Shown here: positions 50,297 through 58,674 of the stretch, piece by piece
Numbering within the stretch: the first letter of the stretch is position 1
Layout: every line of letters begins with the position of its first letter
Origin: Candidatus Eiseniibacteriota bacterium
Lineage (GTDB): Bacteria; Eisenbacteria; RBG-16-71-46; CAIMUX01; WJJG01
NCBI GenBank assembly: GCA_023129715.1
Contig: JAGMBO010000023.1
Span: 1 to 64,000 of the forward strand
DNA length: 64,000 nucleotides
Reading direction: 5' to 3'
Program-made: the position numbers and the translations under genes
The notes under the pieces: model-generated
Seen by the model: the letters and a program-made list of their open reading frames with translations, nothing else
Told to the model about the DNA's origin: nothing
Databases searched by the model: none

Positions 50297-53200
50297 TCAG
50301 GGAATGGATTCATTCTGACCGTGCTCCTCGACCTCGTCCGACTCCCCCGCCTTCGGCTTTGCCGTATGCGGCTCCCGGGCACTCGGCTCTGCCTGCTCGG
50401 ACCCTGCCGCACCCGCCGGCCCCGCTGGCTCGGGCTCTGCGGCTCGCTCCTCCTCGCGGGCCTCGCCCCCGCCGGCGGCCGCTTCTGATTCCATCGCCGC
50501 CAGACGTTCGCGCGCTTCCACCAGAATGCTCTCCATCTCCAGAGGCATCGCGATGACCCGTTCGTACTGCTCTCGCGCCGCCGACCATTGCTGCCCCGCC
50601 TCGTAGCATTCCGCCAACCGCATCCGGGCCGTTGCCTCCCACAGAGGCGCGCGTTCACCGCGACGCAGGAACGCCTCGAGAAAACCTCGCGCGCGTTCTA
50701 CTTCCCCCAGACGAAACGCCGCCTCCCCCGCCCAGTAGAGCGCTCGGTGGATGCGGTGGGGTAGCCCGAGGCTATCGGCCGCGGCATAGGCGGTCATGGC
50801 CGCCTCCCACTGCCGCGCCTCGAAGGCGCTGCGGGCCAGATGGACGCTCCCGATCGCGCGCAGCGACTCGGCCACGGCACTTCCGGCGCGCGCGACCTTC
50901 TCCCACTCGTTGCGGGCGGCCAACGCCTCACCCAGCTCGTCATAGGCCTGAGCCAGGTAGGCCCTGGTGAGCGCCGCCTCACCGGGGGTCAGATCGAGCG
51001 CCAAGCGTCGCTCGAGCGCCTGCAGTGCCAGGCGCGGCTCACCGGTCCGCAGGAAGAGCACCCCGGCGCGCAAGAGCGCCGGAGAGCGGTAGCGGAATCC
51101 CTGCCGTTCCCCAAGGGTGGCGAAGGCGAGCGCCGCCTGCCGCGTCTGGCCGAGTTCCTCCCGGCAGCGGGCCATGCGGTAGCGGGCTTCCTCCATCCGC
51201 GGGTCGTCGGGACGGGCATACTCGAGGAAATCGCCATAGGTCGTCAGTGCATCGGCGTAGCGTCGCTGATCGAAGAACCCATCGCCGAGCTGGAGATGGC
51301 GATCGCCGCCGGCGATCGCCTCGGGGAACTGCACCACCAGATCCTGCAGGATCAGTTGCGCCGCCTCCCACTCCCCGCGCAGCTGGCGGCACTCGAAGAG
51401 CGACTCGTGCGCCGAGCGGCGCACGACGCGATCGGCACCTGGCGCCTCGAGCAGGCGGCGATACCATTCGATCGCCTCATCGACGCGGTCCGCATTGAAC
51501 GCGGCATCCCCGCCGGCGAGCAGCGCCCGCGCCCGCAGGGTGTCCCCGGCCGCCGGGTGATCGAGCAGCCGCGCGAACCGCTCCAGCGCCGCGGTGAAGT
51601 CTTGCTCCCGAAACAGTGCCTGCCCTTCCCAGTAGAGCGCCCGAGCGGCGAGCGAATCGTCGGGATTGCGTTCATGGATGCCAGCGAAGTGCCGCCTTGC
51701 ACCGCGATAGTCCTCGAGACGCATCAGCGACCAAGCCCAGCGAAAGGCCGCCTCGCGCTCCAGGGCATCGACCGTATCGGCGGCCGCCAGGCGTTCCGCG
51801 GCGGCAAACGCCTCCGCGGCTTCTTCAATACGTCCCAAGTTGAAGAGACAATTGCCACGGCGCAGGGCGATGTCTCCCCCCAGGCGACACCGGCCGCAGC
51901 GCGGCGCGGCACGATCGAAGTGCGTCAGGGCCACGGCGTAGTTCCCAGCGCGGTACTCACACCAACCCAGAGCATAGGCACAGTGAACCGGGTCGGCCCC
52001 CAGACGCGCCGCGCGGCCGTAGTGCTCCCGGGCCTCGGGGAGACGGCCGAGACGATAGAAGGCCTCTCCGCGCCAGAAGGCATACTCGGGCGCCCGCGGC
52101 GTCCCGGGAAACTTCAGCAAGAGATCGCCGAGCAGGCGCGCGGCGGCTCCCCAGCGGGCGGCACCTAGGGCTGCCAGGGCTTGGCGCCGCTGGAGGCTCT
52201 CCGGGATCTCGGGTAGCATCGCCGCGGCCCGCGTGTAAGCGGCGGAGGCTTCCTCCATCCGCGCGGTGCGAAAATAGCTGTCCCCCCGCAGCGACCAGGC
52301 GGCCCGACCGAGTGAGTCGGCCAGCGCGCGCCCCCGGAAGGCCTCGAGCCCGACGAGGGCATCGTCGTAGCGGGCCAGATGGAAGCGGGCAAAGGCGAGC
52401 GCATAGGCCCAGAGATGATGGAGGGGGTCGTCGGGCGCCACCGGCGGCGCCGGGGCGAGGATCTCTTCGGCGGCCGCACAGTCCCCATCTCGAATGTAGG
52501 CGAGCGCCGCGCCATAGCGCGCCGGGGGAATATCCTCGAGACGTTCACCGCTGACCTGGGCGTAGAAGGTGAGCGCCCGCTGGGCCTCGCCCGACTGCAG
52601 CGCGATCCACCCCCGGACGATGCGGGCTTCGTCCTGCCAGCCCGGCGGTACGTCCACCCCATCGGTCACGCGCGCCAAGAGGCTGTCGGCACGCGCAAAC
52701 CGCCCCAGCTCGTAACAGGCGCGACCTTCGAGCAAGTCCCACCGCGGCGACGCGTCCCGCCGGCCGCCCGGTCGCTCGAGCTGCACCGCGACGCTCTCCC
52801 AGGCCACCTCGGCGAAATGCGTCTCGGCGATGCTCAAGGCCAGGCTGTCGGCCAGGCGCGAATCCGCAGCCGCCATCCCGAGGGCCCGGCGCCAGTGATG
52901 GCGCGCCGCGGGCAGGTTCATCTCCAAGGCTTCGAGCCAGCCGGCCCAGCGCAGGGCGAAGAGCCGCGCCGCCGCCGCGCGCTCGCCGCCGGGCCCGCCA
53001 AGTTCGGCGCGCAACTGGGGCGCATCCGCGGCGAGGGCCAACAGGGTGGCCGCCCGCTCCCGCTCCCCCTCCTCAGCGAGCGCGGCCGCTTCCCAGAACC
53101 GCAAAGTCCATTGCTCGGAGTGCTGCGGGAACGTCTCCAAGGCCCGGCGAAACGCTCGGGCCGCGGCCGCCGCAGCCCCCCGCCGCAAGCGCGCCTCTCC

Positions 53201-53749
53201 CACCTCCGCCGCAGCCGCGGCCCGCTCGCTCGATCGCAAGGCACTGGCCGCGACCGCCCACAAGCGCTCTTCTCCCAACCGCTCCGCGCCGCCGCGCAGC
53301 AGCTCGCGTCCGCGCCGCAGGGCGGCGGGCTCCTGCCCCGGCCCGATCAGCTCGCTCTCCGCCAGCGGGCCGGTCACCTCGGGACGCAACCACTCGCGTT
53401 GCATCCAGGCCACCCAGGAATCTCCAGGAAGCGGGAAGGGCACGACCTCGGGCACAAGTGAATCATCGGGAAGCGCGGGAAGCACGACGGGTGTGTTCGC
53501 CGCCACCCGGCCGAAGCCACCACCCACTGCAGCCAGAATCACGGCGAGCAGGGAGAGAACCCGGAACCAGGGGAGGACCAAGCGCCGGCAGAGCAACCCT
53601 CCAGACGACCGACATGCGGTCGGGCGGGTCTCCGATTGCAGGATCGATCTCATCCGTGAGTCACTTGCACGCGCTCCATCCGCGACGCCATCGGGGGCAT
53701 GCACGCGAGCCGCGTTGTCTTCAACCGCACCGCCGCCGTTCGCTTGCAT
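50297..53749 (-). CDS. giant periplasmic TPR protein
   Basis: Up to 1150 residues (an ATG at 53653 would give 1118; no good ribosome site decides). A membrane/signal segment (VLSLLAVILAAVGGGFGRVA) is followed by about 20 TPR-like units, for example AYALGWCEYRAGNYAVALTH, ALYWEGQALFREQDFTAALE, ARYRMARCREELGQTRQAAL and ALYWAGEAAFRLGEVERARG. A Glu/Ala/Pro-rich disordered tail closes it. As the first gene of the run leading to the barrel, exbB, exbD and tonB, it probably scaffolds the envelope complex. Confidence 0.82.
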   Translation of the reverse strand: MQANGGGAVEDNAARVHAPDGVADGARASDSRMRSILQSETRPTACRSSGGLLCRRLVLPWFRVLSLLAVILAAVGGGFGRVAANTPVVLPALPDDSLVPEVVPFPLPGDSWVAWMQREWLRPEVTGPLAESELIGPGQEPAALRRGRELLRGGAERLGEERLWAVAASALRSSERAAAAAEVGEARLRRGAAAAAARAFRRALETFPQHSEQWTLRFWEAAALAEEGERERAATLLALAADAPQLRAELGGPGGERAAAARLFALRWAGWLEALEMNLPAARHHWRRALGMAAADSRLADSLALSIAETHFAEVAWESVAVQLERPGGRRDASPRWDLLEGRACYELGRFARADSLLARVTDGVDVPPGWQDEARIVRGWIALQSGEAQRALTFYAQVSGERLEDIPPARYGAALAYIRDGDCAAAEEILAPAPPVAPDDPLHHLWAYALAFARFHLARYDDALVGLEAFRGRALADSLGRAAWSLRGDSYFRTARMEEASAAYTRAAAMLPEIPESLQRRQALAALGAARWGAAARLLGDLLLKFPGTPRAPEYAFWRGEAFYRLGRLPEAREHYGRAARLGADPVHCAYALGWCEYRAGNYAVALTHFDRAAPRCGRCRLGGDIALRRGNCLFNLGRIEEAAEAFAAAERLAAADTVDALEREAAFRWAWSLMRLEDYRGARRHFAGIHERNPDDSLAARALYWEGQALFREQDFTAALERFARLLDHPAAGDTLRARALLAGGDAAFNADRVDEAIEWYRRLLEAPGADRVVRRSAHESLFECRQLRGEWEAAQLILQDLVVQFPEAIAGGDRHLQLGDGFFDQRRYADALTTYGDFLEYARPDDPRMEEARYRMARCREELGQTRQAALAFATLGERQGFRYRSPALLRAGVLFLRTGEPRLALQALERRLALDLTPGEAALTRAYLAQAYDELGEALAARNEWEKVARAGSAVAESLRAIGSVHLARSAFEARQWEAAMTAYAAADSLGLPHRIHRALYWAGEAAFRLGEVERARGFLEAFLRRGERAPLWEATARMRLAECYEAGQQWSAAREQYERVIAMPLEMESILVEARERLAAMESEAAAGGGEAREEERAAEPEPAGPAGAAGSEQAEPSAREPHTAKPKAGESDEVEEHGQNESIP

Positions 53750-53883
53750 CTACCGCGGCGTATCGCCGAAGGTTCCCGTGGCCGAGACGATGGCCGGGCC
53801 GCGCGCCTCTCCATGACTGCAGAGTGGCACAGGTGGTGACGCCGCGAAAGACGCGATTGCGCTCTCCGAACGGGGGAGTCCCC

Positions 53884-53912
53884 TTGTAGCTCGTGTTGGC
53901 TTCGTCTAGCCT
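53884..53912 (+). promoter_or_regulatory. promoter TTGTAG-17-TAGCCT for the HIT gene
   Basis: TTGTAG (53884-53889), 17 bases, TAGCCT (53907-53912), about 70 bases before the HIT start. It is another example of the TAG-type -10. Confidence 0.5.
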
Positions 53913-53989
53913 GCACAATGGTGCTTGAGGGGCCGGCGCAGGAGCGTCGCCCGCGGCGGAGCCAACGATCTGGAGAGGCATGGTCATCG

Positions 53990-54490
53990 ATGGACATCCT
54001 GACGACCCCTTGGCGCATGGCTTACATCCTCGCGGCGCGGTCACAGTCGGGATGCATTTTCTGCGATCTGCTCGCGCGGGAGGGCAGCGATGCGGAGCGT
54101 TTCATTCTCGAACGCCGGGAGCATGCCTTCCTGGTCCTGAACATCTATCCCTACACACCGGGGCATCTCCTCGCGGTTCCCTATCGCCACACCGCCTTGG
54201 TCAATGAGCTGACGTCCGAAGAACTCGCCGAGCTCTTCGCTCTCTGTCAGACGGCTGAGCGTCTCTTGCGGCGGGCGTACGGCTGCCGGTCGGTGCATAC
54301 GGGCGCCAATCTGGGACGGGCGGCCGGAGCGGGGGTCCCCGATCACCTGCACTTCCACATCGTTGCCTGGCCGGAGGGCGAACTGCGCGAGCGGTGGGAC
54401 GGGGCCGAGTCGTTGCCGGAGTCGCTCGAGCAGACCTATCAGCGCCTGATGGCCGCTCGCGCCCTCCCGCGCGCCGCCGGCGGCGCCTGA
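53990..54490 (+). CDS. HIT-family nucleotide hydrolase/phosphorylase
   Basis: 166 residues. TPWRMAYILAA at the start and CIFCDLLAREG are typical of the diadenosine-tetraphosphate-phosphorylase-like HIT branch. Downstream are NIYPYTPGHLLAVPYRH, the Asn in TGANLGRAAGAGVPDHL and the His triad HLHFHIVAWPEG. It cleaves the alpha-phosphate of dinucleotides or AMP conjugates. The start is the ATG of MDILTTPWRMAY because the conserved region begins there; GAGAGG lies 11 bases upstream. Confidence 0.9.
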   Translation: MDILTTPWRMAYILAARSQSGCIFCDLLAREGSDAERFILERREHAFLVLNIYPYTPGHLLAVPYRHTALVNELTSEELAELFALCQTAERLLRRAYGCRSVHTGANLGRAAGAGVPDHLHFHIVAWPEGELRERWDGAESLPESLEQTYQRLMAARALPRAAGGA

Positions 54491-54557
54491 GGGATCTTCC
54501 CCGCACAGCGCCACCAACCCCTCACCGGCTCTGCCCCGAATCCGCCGAGCTTGTCGC

Positions 54558-54728
54558 GGGGCCACCGGGCTGGGTGAGCGTGTGCGGGATGTGTCCGCCG
54601 CGCGGAGATGGTTTCTAGGGCGCGCGTGGGGTGGCGTCGCGCGAAGCGGACCCAAGGCGCGCGCTCCTGCATCGGGTATGCCGCGGCGCGCGCCGGTCCC
54701 GCAGACCCTCACCCAGCCCGGTGGCCCC
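54558..54728 (+). repeat. structured intergenic element, copy B
   Basis: 171 bp between converging stops, in opposite orientation to copy A. Its ends are a perfect 20-bp inverted repeat (GGGGCCACCGGGCTGGGTGA / its complement at 54709-54728), extendable by one pair. The three conserved blocks lie at 54586-54605, 54638-54669 and 54684-54704, with spacers of 32 and 14 bases as in copy A. Apart from the GGGCCAC core, the two copies' stem sequences differ while both still pair. Confidence 0.78.
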
Positions 54729-54774
54729 TGGGATCGCCGCGGATCACCGGACGCGCGGCGGGATCGCCGGCCGC

Positions 54775-56169
54775 TCAGAGCACGAAGCTCTGGCCGAGTT
54801 CGGGCACGATCACCTCGGGTAGGCCTTGTTCCTCGAGCGAGGCGGCAAAGGCGAGCGACTGCTCCTCTTCGCCATGGACGACGAAGACCTTGCGCGGACG
54901 CTTCGAGAGTCCGTCGACCCAAGTCAGAAGCTCCTGCTGATCGGCATGGGCGCTGAAGGCATCGATCGTTGTTACCTCGGCGCGCAGATTGAATCGCTCA
55001 CCGAAGATCGGAACCTCGTCCCACCCCTCCACCAGCTTGCGCCCCAGCGTGTGCTCCGCCTGGAAGCCAATGATCAGAACCTGATTGCGGGGGTCCTCGA
55101 TGTTGTTGCGCAGGTGATGCAGGATGCGGCCCGCCTCGCACATGCCCGAGGCCGAGATGATGATCATCGGCCCTTCTTGGGCATTGAGGCCCTTCGACTC
55201 CTCCACGTCCCGAACGTAGTGGATGCGGCGGAAGCCGAAGGGATCGGTTTGCTCGTCGTGGAGCAACGCCAGCGTCTCCTCATCGAAACACTCCTCGTGC
55301 TCGCGAAAGACCTCGGTCACATTGACCGCCAGCGGACTGTCGACATAGACCGGCATGGCCGGCACGCGCCCGCTCTCGAAGAGCTCCTTGAGCACGGTGA
55401 CGATCTCCTGCGTCCGGCCCACGGCGAAGGCAGGGATGATCACCTTGCCTCGGCGTTCGTGCGCGCGGTTGAGGAGGCGCTCGACCGTCCCGGTGACCTC
55501 CGCGACCACGGCGTGGCGGCGATTCCCGTAGGTGCTCTCGATCATCAGCACGTCGACATCCGCGACCGTCTCCGGGTCGCGGATGATCGGCAGGTGGTCT
55601 CGTCCGAGATCGCCGGTGAAGGCCAGTCGCAGCCGACGGCCGCCTTCCTCGAGATCGAGCACCGTGATCGCCGATCCGAGAATGTGCCCGGCATCGCGAA
55701 AACAGGCGGTCACCCCCGCGGAGACGGCGAAGGGCGTTCCGTAGCGCTGGGACATCAACAACGGCAAGGTGCGCTCGACGTCGGCTTGGGTGTAGAGCGG
55801 CTGCTTCTGCGGCTGCTTCTTGCGCGCCCGCCGCTTGTTGACGAACTCGACGTCCCGCTCCTGGATGTGCGCGCTGTCGTGGAGCATTGGATCGAGCAAC
55901 CCGGCGGTCGCCCGGGTCGCGTGGATCGGGCCCTCGAAGCCGCTCTTGACCAGCGAGGGGAGGTTTCCGCTGTGATCGATGTGGGCGTGCGAGAGAACCA
56001 CCGCGGCCACGTCGGTTGCCTCGAACGGCAGGTGCCGGTTGCGCGCCTCCGCCTCCTCGCGCCGCCCCTGGACCAGCCCGCAGTCGAGAAGGATCTCCCG
56101 GCCCTGGACTTCCAGCAGATGCCGCGACCCGGTCACGGTGCGCGCCGCACCCCAGAACGTGATCCGCAT
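54775..56169 (-). CDS. MBL-fold/beta-CASP RNA-processing nuclease
   Basis: 464 residues in the CPSF73-like family of RNA (or DNA) nucleases. MBL motifs: LLDCGLVQG, VVLSHAHIDHSGNLPSLV (the HxHxDH zinc site), DAGHILGSA, AFTGDLGRDHLPI. The beta-CASP insertion follows (VIIPAFAVGRTQEIVTVLKE, VYVDSPLAVNVTEVFREHEE, IIISASGMCEAGRILHHLRN). The C-terminal RNA-specificity part has IDAFSAHADQQELLTWVDGL and VFVVHGEEEQSLAFAASL. The start is the ATG of MRITFWGAARTVTGS behind GGGAGGGA. Confidence 0.93.
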   Translation of the reverse strand: MRITFWGAARTVTGSRHLLEVQGREILLDCGLVQGRREEAEARNRHLPFEATDVAAVVLSHAHIDHSGNLPSLVKSGFEGPIHATRATAGLLDPMLHDSAHIQERDVEFVNKRRARKKQPQKQPLYTQADVERTLPLLMSQRYGTPFAVSAGVTACFRDAGHILGSAITVLDLEEGGRRLRLAFTGDLGRDHLPIIRDPETVADVDVLMIESTYGNRRHAVVAEVTGTVERLLNRAHERRGKVIIPAFAVGRTQEIVTVLKELFESGRVPAMPVYVDSPLAVNVTEVFREHEECFDEETLALLHDEQTDPFGFRRIHYVRDVEESKGLNAQEGPMIIISASGMCEAGRILHHLRNNIEDPRNQVLIIGFQAEHTLGRKLVEGWDEVPIFGERFNLRAEVTTIDAFSAHADQQELLTWVDGLSKRPRKVFVVHGEEEQSLAFAASLEEQGLPEVIVPELGQSFVL

Positions 56170-56244
56170 GCTGTTTCCCTCCCCCACGCAAATTCCCGCC
56201 GCTGACCCCCTGCGAGACGGCGGCGGCCGCCTCGGGATGGAGGC

Positions 56245-56274
56245 TTGACCACCGCAAGGGCTTCACGGTAGCGT
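56245..56274 (+). promoter_or_regulatory. possible promoter TTGACC-18-TAGCGT for wecB
   Basis: TTGACC (56245-56250) and TAGCGT (56269-56274), 18 apart, about 80 bases before the start. The -10 is identical to the one before the 8581 gene. Confidence 0.45.
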
Positions 56275-56355
56275 GCCTAGTCTCGGAACCGAAGTCAAAT
56301 CGGACTCTCGCCGCGCGACGCAAGTCCGAGCGCAGGCACGGGAGAAAGGTGGGAC

Positions 56356-57465
56356 GTGACCCATCGCATCCACTGCATTGTCGGCGCCCGGCCCAATTTC
56401 GTGAAGATCGCCCCGATCATGCGCGCGCTGGCCACGCAACCGGGCATGAGCGCCCGACTGATCCACACCGGCCAGCACTACGATGCCGAGATGAGCCGCC
56501 ATTTCTTCGAAGACCTGGCGATTCCCGACCCCGACCGCTACCTGGGTGTCGGCGCCGGATCTCACGCGGTCCAGACGGCGCGGATTATGGAGCTCTACGA
56601 GGAGGTCCTCGACGACGAGCGTCCCGAGCTGGTGCTTGTGGTCGGCGACGTCAACTCGACGCTGGCCTGTTCCCTGGTCGCGGTCAAGGCGGGCACACAG
56701 GTCGCCCATGTCGAGGCGGGTTTGCGCAGCTTCGATCGGACGATGCCCGAGGAAATCAACCGGTTGCTGACCGATCAGATCGCCGACCTGCTCTTGACCT
56801 CCTGCCGCAACGCCGATGAGAACCTCCTCCGCGAGGGAATCGCCGCGGAGAAGATCCACTTCGTCGGCAACGTCATGATCGACACGTTGCGTCAATCGCT
56901 GGCGCTGGCCGCCGGCCGGGCTCCCTTGCAGCAATGGGGCCTGGAACCCGCCGGCTACGCCGTGGCGACGATTCACCGTCCCGCGAACGTGGATGCCGCC
57001 CCCGGCCTCGAACGCGTGTTGGCGATCCTCTCCGGCCTCGGCGAGCGCCTGCCGGTCGTCATGCCGGTCCATCCCCGGACCGAGAAACGGATCGAGGCTC
57101 TCGGCCAGCGCGAGCAATTCGCCGCGGTTCGCCGCCTGCGCCCGACGCCCCCTCTGCGCTACCTCGAGTTTCTCGACCTGATGCGCCAGGCGCGTCTGGT
57201 GCTGACCGACTCGGGCGGGATCCAGGAGGAAACGAGCGTTCTCGGCGTCCCGTGCCTGACCCTGCGTCCCAATACCGAGCGGCCGATCACAATCACCGCG
57301 GGCACCAACCGGCTGGTCGGCACCGACCCGGCAGCGGTGCTGGCCGCCGCGGATGAGGTCTTGGCGACCCCGCTGCCGACAGAGGCGCCCCAGATCGAGG
57401 GCTGGGATGGGGCCGCCGCCGGACGCATCGCCGCTCTGCTGAGCACCGCACTAGGCGGCTCCTGA
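56356..57465 (+). CDS. wecB: UDP-N-acetylglucosamine 2-epimerase (non-hydrolysing)
   Basis: Makes UDP-ManNAc from UDP-GlcNAc for surface polysaccharides. 369 residues of the GT-B-like WecB fold: IHCIVGARPNFVKIAPIMRA, LIHTGQHYDAEMSRHFFEDL, VLVVGDVNSTLACSLVAVKA, HVEAGLRSFDRTMPEEINRL, TSCRNADENLLREGI, MPVHPRTEKRIEAL, TDSGGIQEETSVLGVPCLTL. It starts at a GTG with AAAGGTGG upstream and is followed 8 bp later by a GT4 gene. Confidence 0.95.
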   Translation: MTHRIHCIVGARPNFVKIAPIMRALATQPGMSARLIHTGQHYDAEMSRHFFEDLAIPDPDRYLGVGAGSHAVQTARIMELYEEVLDDERPELVLVVGDVNSTLACSLVAVKAGTQVAHVEAGLRSFDRTMPEEINRLLTDQIADLLLTSCRNADENLLREGIAAEKIHFVGNVMIDTLRQSLALAAGRAPLQQWGLEPAGYAVATIHRPANVDAAPGLERVLAILSGLGERLPVVMPVHPRTEKRIEALGQREQFAAVRRLRPTPPLRYLEFLDLMRQARLVLTDSGGIQEETSVLGVPCLTLRPNTERPITITAGTNRLVGTDPAAVLAAADEVLATPLPTEAPQIEGWDGAAAGRIAALLSTALGGS

Positions 57466-57473
57466 GGTTCCCC

Positions 57474-58658
57474 ATGCGGATCGGCATGCTGCTCGATCAT
57501 CCCTTCCCCTACGACACACGGGTCGCCAACGAGGCGCGCAGCCTCGTCGACGCCGGCCACGAGGTCTTGCTCTTCTGCTTGAACGTCGGGGGGGCTGCTC
57601 CCACCCGCGAGACATTCGATGGCGTCGAGATCGTCCGCCACGCGATCTCGCAGGCCTTCTGGAAGAAGGCCAGCGCGCTCGTCTTGACGCTGCCAAGCTA
57701 CAATCTCTGGTTCCGCCCCCGCCTGCGTCGTTTCCTGCGGCACTACCGCATCGAGGCGCTGCACGTGCACGACCTCCCCCTGGTCGGCGAGGGACTGCGG
57801 GCCGCACGGCGGGCCGGGATCCCCCTGATCGCCGATCTGCACGAGAACTACCCGGCGGCGATCCGCCTCTATGACTGGAGGCGACGCTTCCCGGCGCGCT
57901 TGCTGGTGCGCCCGCGCCAATGGGACACCTACGAGGCGCGGATCCTGCCCCAGGTTGACCGGATCATCGTCGTCATCGACGAGGCGCGGGATCGCCTGCT
58001 GCGCCTCGGTCTGCCGGCCGCGCGGATCGCGGTAGTGGAAAACACGGTCGCCGTCGAGGAGTTCGTCGGCTTCCCCCGGGACGAGGCGCTCATCGAGCGC
58101 CTCGCCGCACGCTTCACGGTCAGCTATGTCGGACACTTCGACCGCCACCGCGGGCTGGAGACCGCCATCGAGGCGGTGGGATTGATCAAGGGTCAGATGC
58201 CCGATCTGCTGCTCGTGCTCGCGGGGACCGGAACAATCCAGGGCGCCTTGGCGCGCAAGGCGCTTCGTCTAGGCATCGGCAAGCAAGTCTCCTTCGAGGG
58301 CTGGCAACCCTTCCCGCGCTTCCCCAGCTATATGCGCGGCAGCCGGGTCTGTCTGATCCCCCACGTCAAGTCGCCGCACACCGACACGACGATTCCGCAC
58401 AAGCTCTTCCATGCGATGATCCTCGAGCGGCCGGTCGTGGCGAGCAACTGCGCCCCGATCGAGCGGATTCTGCGCGAGACGAATGCCGGGCTCGTCTACC
58501 CATCCGGGGATGCCCAGCAACTCGCCGGCGCGCTCCTGGCGCTGCGCGACCGTGACCTGCGTGGGAGACTCGGGCAGGCGGGCAAGCGGGCGGTGCTCGA
58601 GCGCTACCGCTGGCAGGTCAGCGCGCGACGGCTGATCGACCTCTACGCGGGGTTCTGA
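57474..58658 (+). CDS. GT4 family glycosyltransferase
   Basis: 394 residues with a GT-B fold: N-terminal RIGMLLDHPFPYDTRVANEA, the acceptor-side HVHDLPLVGEGLRAARRAG and DLHENYPAAIRLY, and the C-terminal donor domain (VSYVGHFDRHRGLETAIEAV, LLVLAGTGTIQGALARK). The acidic donor motif occurs in IPHKLFHAMILERPVVASNC, with GLVYPSGDAQQLAGALL after it. It is in an operon with wecB, so it is probably a surface-polysaccharide assembly enzyme. The sugar is unknown. Confidence 0.92.
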   Translation: MRIGMLLDHPFPYDTRVANEARSLVDAGHEVLLFCLNVGGAAPTRETFDGVEIVRHAISQAFWKKASALVLTLPSYNLWFRPRLRRFLRHYRIEALHVHDLPLVGEGLRAARRAGIPLIADLHENYPAAIRLYDWRRRFPARLLVRPRQWDTYEARILPQVDRIIVVIDEARDRLLRLGLPAARIAVVENTVAVEEFVGFPRDEALIERLAARFTVSYVGHFDRHRGLETAIEAVGLIKGQMPDLLLVLAGTGTIQGALARKALRLGIGKQVSFEGWQPFPRFPSYMRGSRVCLIPHVKSPHTDTTIPHKLFHAMILERPVVASNCAPIERILRETNAGLVYPSGDAQQLAGALLALRDRDLRGRLGQAGKRAVLERYRWQVSARRLIDLYAGF

Positions 58659-58674
58659 GAACCCTGCGGCTCGC

